Assembly: GCA_902780495.1 (NCBI GenBank)
Contig: CACZFM010000003.1
Location: 1 to 64,000 of the forward strand
Length of the DNA: 64,000 nucleotides
From: an uncultured Bacteroidales bacterium
GTDB lineage: Bacteria > Bacteroidota > Bacteroidia > Bacteroidales > Paludibacteraceae
Reading direction: 5' to 3'
The notes below the pieces were generated by a model that was given only the letters and a program-made list of their open reading frames with translations, was not told the origin of the DNA and made no database searches. Below, one piece after another: positions 59,899 to 64,000 of the stretch. A program made the position numbers and the translations under genes. Every line of letters begins with the position of its first letter. Positions within the stretch are counted from its first letter, which is position 1.

Positions 59899-59923
59899 GT
59901 TTTCCTAAATTATTAAAAATCGC

Positions 59924-59957
59924 TGCAAAGATACTGCTTTTTTTTGATATATGCAAG
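59924..59957 (-). promoter_or_regulatory. promoter of ATPase copy 2
   Basis: TATCTTTGCA (59924-59933) with TTGCATATATC (59946-59956) on the minus strand. Confidence 0.7.
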
Positions 59958-59973
59958 TGTTTCATGCAAAAAT

Positions 59974-59995
59974 CGCCGCTCCAACGGCGTTTTTT
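59974..59995 (+). terminator. plus-strand terminator-like hairpin
   Basis: CGCCG and CGGCG arms with a six-base loop, then six T. No plus-strand gene precedes it, so it may be the leftover of a lost gene. Confidence 0.5.
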
Positions 59996-60072
59996 ATTTA
60001 TTTTTTCGCCTCTACAGCGTCTATTCTTATTCTTGGGGGTTCTATTTCAATCCGTTTTTCGGCAAAGACAAT

Positions 60073-60147
60073 AAAAAAATCCGCCTGCGGGGCAAGCGGA
60101 AGAATAGGAAGAAGATCGTTTTATTGGTCTTTCCTTATTGGGATTTG
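60073..60147 (-). repeat. orphan copy of the ATPase 3'-flank block
   Basis: A hairpin CCGCCTGC/GCAAGCGG (60081-60088 with 60092-60099) with seven T after it on the minus strand, plus the 45-base segment identical to 58640-58684. The match stops exactly where the ATPase coding region would begin. I infer that a third ATPase gene once stood to its right and was replaced. Confidence 0.7.
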
Positions 60148-60237
60148 AGCAAGCGGAAAATTCTGTCATCACTCATCATTCCGCCACATTGCATGGGCTC
60201 TTAAGTCTGCAAATTTGAGCGAAGAGATCTGTTGGGC

Positions 60238-60270
60238 AAAAAAAATCCGCTTGCCGTGATAAGCAAGCGG
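60238..60270 (-). terminator. intrinsic terminator of the 104-aa gene
   Basis: CCGCTTGC/GCAAGCGG (60247-60254 with 60263-60270) and eight T on the minus strand. The stem is the same as in the two ATPase-flank blocks. Confidence 0.8.
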
Positions 60271-60297
60271 ATAGAAAGAAAAAATTGTCTGTTTCAA

Positions 60298-60612
60298 CTA
60301 CTCACATACCGATTTGACGGGGATAATATAAGATTGTATTTCAGACCACTTGTAGTGTTGCCCGGCGTATTCGGACAAAAGGTACATTTGCCGAACTGTT
60401 CTGTACAAATGTATGTCCTCCGAAGTGATATATCCACCTTTTTGCAATAGTTCCAAACCAATAGTCTCTGTCTCGTAGTGGGAACGTGTCTCTCTGTTTA
60501 ACACAGACAACATTGCTTTTACACTTCTGAACAACCGGTCAAAAAGCCAATATAGAGTTGCAGAGGCGTCCTTTGTCTGAATAGCCAGATTCAAATAATC
60601 CTTATCTTTCAT
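60298..60612 (-). CDS. small helical protein, 104 aa, HEPN-like at most
   Basis: The protein is all-helical: YLNLAIQTKDASATLYWLFD, RLFRSVKAMLSVLNRETRSH, SEDIHLYRTVRQMYLLSEYA. The layout resembles a HEPN-type bundle, but the RxxxxH catalytic motif is not in the expected helix, so I do not call it. It lies 40 bases downstream of the caspase-like gene in the same direction and is followed by a strong terminator. It could be the last gene of that operon or a separate insert next to the orphan ATPase flank. Confidence 0.55.
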   Translation of the reverse strand: MKDKDYLNLAIQTKDASATLYWLFDRLFRSVKAMLSVLNRETRSHYETETIGLELLQKGGYITSEDIHLYRTVRQMYLLSEYAGQHYKWSEIQSYIIPVKSVCE

Positions 60613-60652
60613 TATCCCTGAAAATAATCAAACCGAGAACTAATACTACGTT

Positions 60653-62008
60653 TTATTTCAATTTCATATTTTTCCACATTGAGGCGGCTTTCGGAGAAGT
60701 GGCCACTACCGGCGTCTGCGGCTTTTCGTTCAACAAGAAAGCATCTTTCTTTACATTCTTGCTGATGTAAGTAGCCAAATCCTCGTAAGTTACATTACCT
60801 TCTGTTTCCTGCAATTTCTTGAGCAAATAATAAGTAAACAATCCGTGCTGCTTCTCTTCGTACGTCATAGCTGTTTCGTCACCACTGGAAGCAGAGAATA
60901 CAACCGCTTTTCCTTCGATTGTCTCTTTCTTTGCCTCACGTGCGACACCACGCGCAGCTATCAACATGCTACCCTCTTTGTTTGCGCCCGTAAAGCAAGC
61001 ATCCATAAAATAGGTGATACTTGCTGCCTTCGTGTCTGCTAACGTTTTATATAAACGATTCAAACTATAGCAAGTAGCGGTGTTAGTACCTTTGCCATCT
61101 ACAGGAATAATATACGCTTCATTTGTTTTCTCGTCAGGAATACCATGACCGCAATAATATACAATGGCACGACTTCCTTCGAAATTATTTAGCGCATAAC
61201 TCAACCAATCTACACCTCCGGATAAAACGCCGTATGTAGCATTTGGACAATAACGGATTTGACGCTCGGGAATACCTAATGTTTTAAGACAATACTCCTT
61301 GAATGTTTCACCATCATACGAAGCAAAGTTTACATTGTCAAGGAATTGGTATTCCTCATTAGCAACGATAAGAACATATGTGTCATCTGCTGCTTTTTTA
61401 GTTGTCGGGATATTTTGATCTACATCAGAAAGCACACGTTCTTTTTTAGGAGCGGCTGATTGCGATCCTCCTTGTGCAAGTTGAGTTTGACCATCTTCTA
61501 TGATTTTCCCAGTTTTTTCATCAATAAGCTTTCCATCTTCTGTATAGAATTTCTCGTCTTTAAAAGCAACAAAACCAGCATACTGAATCGGGTTAGATCC
61601 TTGTTGCTCTTTCTGATATTTCTTCTGGTCTATCTGCGCAATTTTGAATTTCTTTTCATCAATCCGCAAATAATAGTTTTCGCCAGCAGCCGCATTTACC
61701 GTAATTGAATAATCCGGTTGTTTTACTTTTACATCTTCATATGGTGCATTTCCTACATAGCCAGTAATAGTATGACTTCCAGGCTGGACTTCAATCTTAA
61801 AATATTGCAATGTAGCCACTATTCCGAATTTGTGACCATCAATATCAACCCAATGTTGCATCTGATAGTACTTTTTACCACCATAGACCGCAGCCATTGC
61901 TGCTCCGAAATCGAATGGGCGTAACAAATAAATGTGCGCAGTCTCTTCTGCAAACACTTGCCCAATGGTTAATAGGGCAATTAAAAGAGCTGATAATTTC
62001 TTTTTCAT
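60653..62008 (-). CDS. exported caspase-like (C14) protein with DUF2846-type N-terminus
   Basis: The 451-residue protein has a signal peptide (MKKKLSALLIALLTIGQVFA). Residues 21-125 resemble DUF2846 (IYLLRPFDFGAAMAAVYGGK ... VQPGSHTITGYVG). A linker with EDGKLIDEKTGKIIEDG follows, and residues 208-440 form a caspase domain with His288 in YYCGHGIP and Cys338 in YFMDACFTG, both catalytic residues present. Caspase-like proteins cut after basic or acidic residues; in bacteria they often serve in cell-death or defence modules, but this one is exported. It is the third gene of an operon with the LPP20-like and DUF4384 proteins. Confidence 0.88.
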   Translation of the reverse strand: MKKKLSALLIALLTIGQVFAEETAHIYLLRPFDFGAAMAAVYGGKKYYQMQHWVDIDGHKFGIVATLQYFKIEVQPGSHTITGYVGNAPYEDVKVKQPDYSITVNAAAGENYYLRIDEKKFKIAQIDQKKYQKEQQGSNPIQYAGFVAFKDEKFYTEDGKLIDEKTGKIIEDGQTQLAQGGSQSAAPKKERVLSDVDQNIPTTKKAADDTYVLIVANEEYQFLDNVNFASYDGETFKEYCLKTLGIPERQIRYCPNATYGVLSGGVDWLSYALNNFEGSRAIVYYCGHGIPDEKTNEAYIIPVDGKGTNTATCYSLNRLYKTLADTKAASITYFMDACFTGANKEGSMLIAARGVAREAKKETIEGKAVVFSASSGDETAMTYEEKQHGLFTYYLLKKLQETEGNVTYEDLATYISKNVKKDAFLLNEKPQTPVVATSPKAASMWKNMKLK

Positions 62009-62014
62009 AATAAA

Positions 62015-62857
62015 TCATTTTTTAATTGTTAATACTATTTCTTCTACTTGCGCTGTGGTGTCATACACCCGCAAGCCATGAAGCCATTTCTGAAATTTAG
62101 CGTTCTCCACTTCGGGCACAAACTCACCTTTGTTGCTCAATGAAATATGAAACTTCTTTTGTGAGAATACTACAATAAGTGTATTGTTTTCAACGCTTTT
62201 TGACGTTGTCAAAATCGTTTCTTCATCGTACGGATATTCAGGATCTTTCGTACAAAGAAAAAGATACTCTTTATTGCTTTTCACTTCGCGTGCGTTTCCA
62301 TCACCATTATCGTAAGGCATCATCACATTGACGATTTCGTTATCATCGTCACGAATAAAGACAGCCACATAGCCACTCGCAGCCGATTTAAATGACAACG
62401 AGAAACGGTCGTTATTCTTGAATAATGTGCTCTCAACACCTTTGTTCAATGGTGTAACCTGCAACTCAACAGTACTTTGTTTCTGTTCACGCACTTTACC
62501 ACACACTTCTGCATGAATAACCATCATATCGTTGCGATAGTTGACAATAACTTCCGGCTCTTTAGTATCGCTAATCCAAATACCACGCACTTCGTTTTCG
62601 CTATACGAGTTGAAACTGCTATTTGTCTTGCCGTCTTTTGTGTGCATGGCCGTAGTATTAGTCTGCGAAACGGTAGTGCCAAACTCATCCGCGATAGCTT
62701 TTAATCGAGCTTGAGTGATAGCAGTTTGTTTCGCCTCTGACAGTGTTTGTGTTTCAGGCACAACGTAATCCACCTCGCCACAGGCATTCACAATTCGTTG
62801 GGCATAAACAGCAATCCCCAAAGACATTAAAGCAAATATAACGAATCCTCGTTTCAC
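62015..62857 (-). CDS. exported DUF4384 protein, 280 aa
   Basis: A signal peptide (MKRGFVIFALMSLGIAVYAQ) is followed by an N-terminal domain with LSEAKQTAITQARLKAIADE, which resembles the LPP20/flagellar-assembly fold. The DUF4384 domain at about 130-220 reads VTPLNKGVESTLFKNNDRFS, LSFKSAASGYVAVFIRDDDN and MPYDNGDGNAREVKSNKEYL. DUF4384 often accompanies caspase-like peptidases in bacteria. The start codon is GTG (62857), sharing a base with the TAG of the preceding gene. It is 6 bases from the caspase-like gene. Confidence 0.82.
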   Translation of the reverse strand: MKRGFVIFALMSLGIAVYAQRIVNACGEVDYVVPETQTLSEAKQTAITQARLKAIADEFGTTVSQTNTTAMHTKDGKTNSSFNSYSENEVRGIWISDTKEPEVIVNYRNDMMVIHAEVCGKVREQKQSTVELQVTPLNKGVESTLFKNNDRFSLSFKSAASGYVAVFIRDDDNEIVNVMMPYDNGDGNAREVKSNKEYLFLCTKDPEYPYDEETILTTSKSVENNTLIVVFSQKKFHISLSNKGEFVPEVENAKFQKWLHGLRVYDTTAQVEEIVLTIKK

Positions 62858-63528
62858 TAGAAGCCTAATGCCTTGTCTAATTGTTCATGCAAATTAGTAC
62901 CTTTCTTCTCCAAATCCTCACGAATAGCCTTCTTTGCAGCTGCCTTTGCCATCTCTGCATTGTAAGCAATACGGACAAGCACTTCGTTGTTTTTGTTTTT
63001 AACGATACGGAAGCATTCCATAACAGGCATCGTACGTCCAATGGATTGAGAGATAAGGTTTTTACTTGCCATTACAGACTCTGTGATAGAGGCCGCTTCT
63101 TCGGGAGAAAGTTGCTTGTTGGCGACTGTGTTTTCAATCAACGCACTCACCTCCGTTTGAATTTGTCCGGCAAGATTCGTAATGGCCAACGAAGTAGCGG
63201 CAGTTTTTGCAGCATCATAATTCTCGCCTATAGATGAGGCTTCTCCCATAATATATTTCGGGAAATTGTATTCATCATACTCATATTGCATTTCAAAGGA
63301 ACGTTGTAATTGTTTCTCTAACGGAAGTGCCCCTGGTTTTACCTGCCAACCTTCTTTTGCAAGACGTTTGGCCTCCTTTTTCGTGTTTTTGTCCACTTTG
63401 GCTTTCAGTTCTGATTTCGCCATTTTGCGAGTTGCCTCACGCTCTTTTCGAAGTTGTTTGGCATCCTGTGCCATTGTAACACTACATGCAACGATTAAGG
63501 CCATTGCTACCATCAATAATTTTTTCAT
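62857..63528 (-). CDS. LPP20-like exported protein, 223 aa
   Basis: The start MKKLLMVAMALIVACSVTMA is either a lipoprotein signal (IVAC) or an ordinary one with cleavage after AQ. A Lys/Arg-rich helix (LRKEREATRKMAKSELKAKV) follows, then an LPP20-like domain (GEASSIGENYDAAKTAATSL, ITNLAGQIQTEVSALIENTV, MECFRIVKNKNNEVLVRIAY). It begins at the ATG at 63528; the open frame further up lies in the folded leader. It is the first gene of the operon with DUF4384 and caspase-like proteins. A role in the envelope is likely. Confidence 0.78.
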   Translation of the reverse strand: MKKLLMVAMALIVACSVTMAQDAKQLRKEREATRKMAKSELKAKVDKNTKKEAKRLAKEGWQVKPGALPLEKQLQRSFEMQYEYDEYNFPKYIMGEASSIGENYDAAKTAATSLAITNLAGQIQTEVSALIENTVANKQLSPEEAASITESVMASKNLISQSIGRTMPVMECFRIVKNKNNEVLVRIAYNAEMAKAAAKKAIREDLEKKGTNLHEQLDKALGF

Positions 63529-63605
63529 GTTGTTTGATGTTTTGATTAGTAATGTTTTTTTAATTTGTATTGATATTTTGTGTTGTACACATGTATACAT
63601 ATATA

Positions 63606-63918
63606 ATAAAAAACGCGAATAACTGTATGTTATCCGTGCTAGTGGTCGTAGGAAATACCTTGCTGTCAGGTAATATATAGTTACTCGCGCCGTGTATATA
63701 TCCACCAGCACACTAAAGGACATAACCATCCTATAGTGTGGGCGAGTTGTACACTCGTGAGCATCTACATTAACTTGTTTCTGAACAGCTTATGAAAGTT
63801 CCTACGTTTCTAGCATCAGATTACAAGCGTGTAAACGCTTTTTCAATATGTCTGCGCAACGCTTTGCGACTTTTCTCCTATTTTAACGTCTTGGGTTGAC
63901 GAGATTTTTTTCATTTCC
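63606..63918 (-). ncRNA. multi-helix leader RNA ending in an intrinsic-terminator-like hairpin
   Basis: The ~310-base transcript before the caspase operon has at least six helices: CGCAA/TTGCG (63855-63868), AAGCGT/ACGCTT (63825-63840), CGAGT/ACTCG (63743-63757), a 12-base stem with one mismatch (63709-63720 with 63729-63740), an 8-bp long-range pair CGTAGGAA/TTCCTACG (63647-63654 with 63799-63806), and CGCGAATAACT/AGTTACTCGCG (63614-63624 with 63679-63689) followed by six T on the minus strand. The last would stop transcription ~80 bases before the first gene, so this is either an attenuator or an independent ncRNA. No known riboswitch, tmRNA or RNase P core was recognised. Confidence 0.55.
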
Positions 63919-63920
63919 GC

Positions 63921-63954
63921 TGCAAAGGTAGTGCTTTTTTTTGAACTGACCAAA
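63921..63954 (-). promoter_or_regulatory. promoter of the leader RNA and caspase operon
   Basis: TACCTTTGCA (63921-63930) and TTTG (63951-63954) on the minus strand, 20 bases apart. Confidence 0.75.
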
Positions 63955-63965
63955 TATTTTTGGAA

Positions 63966-64000
63966 TAAAAAAGCGAAGAAGGTGTATTTCTCCGCTTTTT
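63966..64000. terminator. terminator-like hairpin at the right edge
   Basis: AAAAGCGAAGAA and TTTCTCCGCTTTT arms with a six-base loop and A/T runs on both sides. It probably ends a gene beyond the window. Confidence 0.6.

Noticed and set aside
60298..60612. HEPN toxin
   Set aside because: Helical layout fits, but the RxxxxH motif is not in place and no partner nucleotidyltransferase is nearby.
63606..63918. tmRNA or RNase P RNA
   Set aside because: No tag frame or CCA-type acceptor of tmRNA and none of the conserved RNase P cores were found.

Overview
The window comes from a bacterium of the order Bacteroidales. Nearly every operon starts with the Bacteroidota vegetative promoter: TTTG near -33, about 20 bases of spacer, then TAnnTTTGCA near -7. 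The lineage also shows in a gldH lipoprotein, BspA-type leucine-rich repeat proteins, a serine-palmitoyltransferase-like enzyme, a DUF47/Pit phosphate pair and type-2-looking IleRS. I cannot fix the genus.

Layout. Positions 1-5 kb are accessory: a BspA-like surface protein cut by the window edge, a gene with a long folded leader, a hicA-hicB-HARE operon, and the stump of a Dam-type methylase. Positions 5-30.7 kb are core: MATE exporter, mrp, fba, an OPT transporter, trmB, gldH, ricT and holB, all on the minus strand. Then come an initiator-type tRNA-Met, the phosphate transporter pair, mdh, an SPT-like plus SDR pair that may start sphingolipid synthesis, an LD-carboxypeptidase, a secreted phosphoesterase, a second BspA protein next to recA, a flavoprotein with tcdA, and topB.

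Positions 30.8-45 kb are the least ordinary part. A long minus-strand operon (42.5 to 35.2 kb, 14 genes with short gaps) encodes an OmpA-type cell-wall binder, two near-twin 44-45 residue basic proteins, a TerB-like protein, three small proteins built from one duplicated ~50-residue motif, a PD-(D/E)xK-like and a GIY-YIG-like nuclease fold, a voltage-gated-type channel with a non-canonical pore, and a YkvA-like protein. Just upstream lies an operon of overlapping genes for an antitoxin-like protein (ATT as likely start codon), a Bacteroidales regulator and a membrane kinase that lacks most of its C-lobe. Between the two operons is a strongly folded candidate ncRNA with its own promoter and terminator. 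I regard this as the best candidate for an undescribed system.

Positions 45-56.8 kb return to housekeeping: malQ, ileS, a lipoprotein, an AsmA-like protein and an M3 oligopeptidase in one run. Positions 57-64 kb are accessory again: two paralogous AAA/DUF4143 ATPases whose 3' flanks are copied, a small helical protein, and a three-gene operon for an exported caspase-like protein, a DUF4384 protein and an LPP20-like protein behind a ~390-base folded leader.

All calls are by eye from the sequence; no database search was run.
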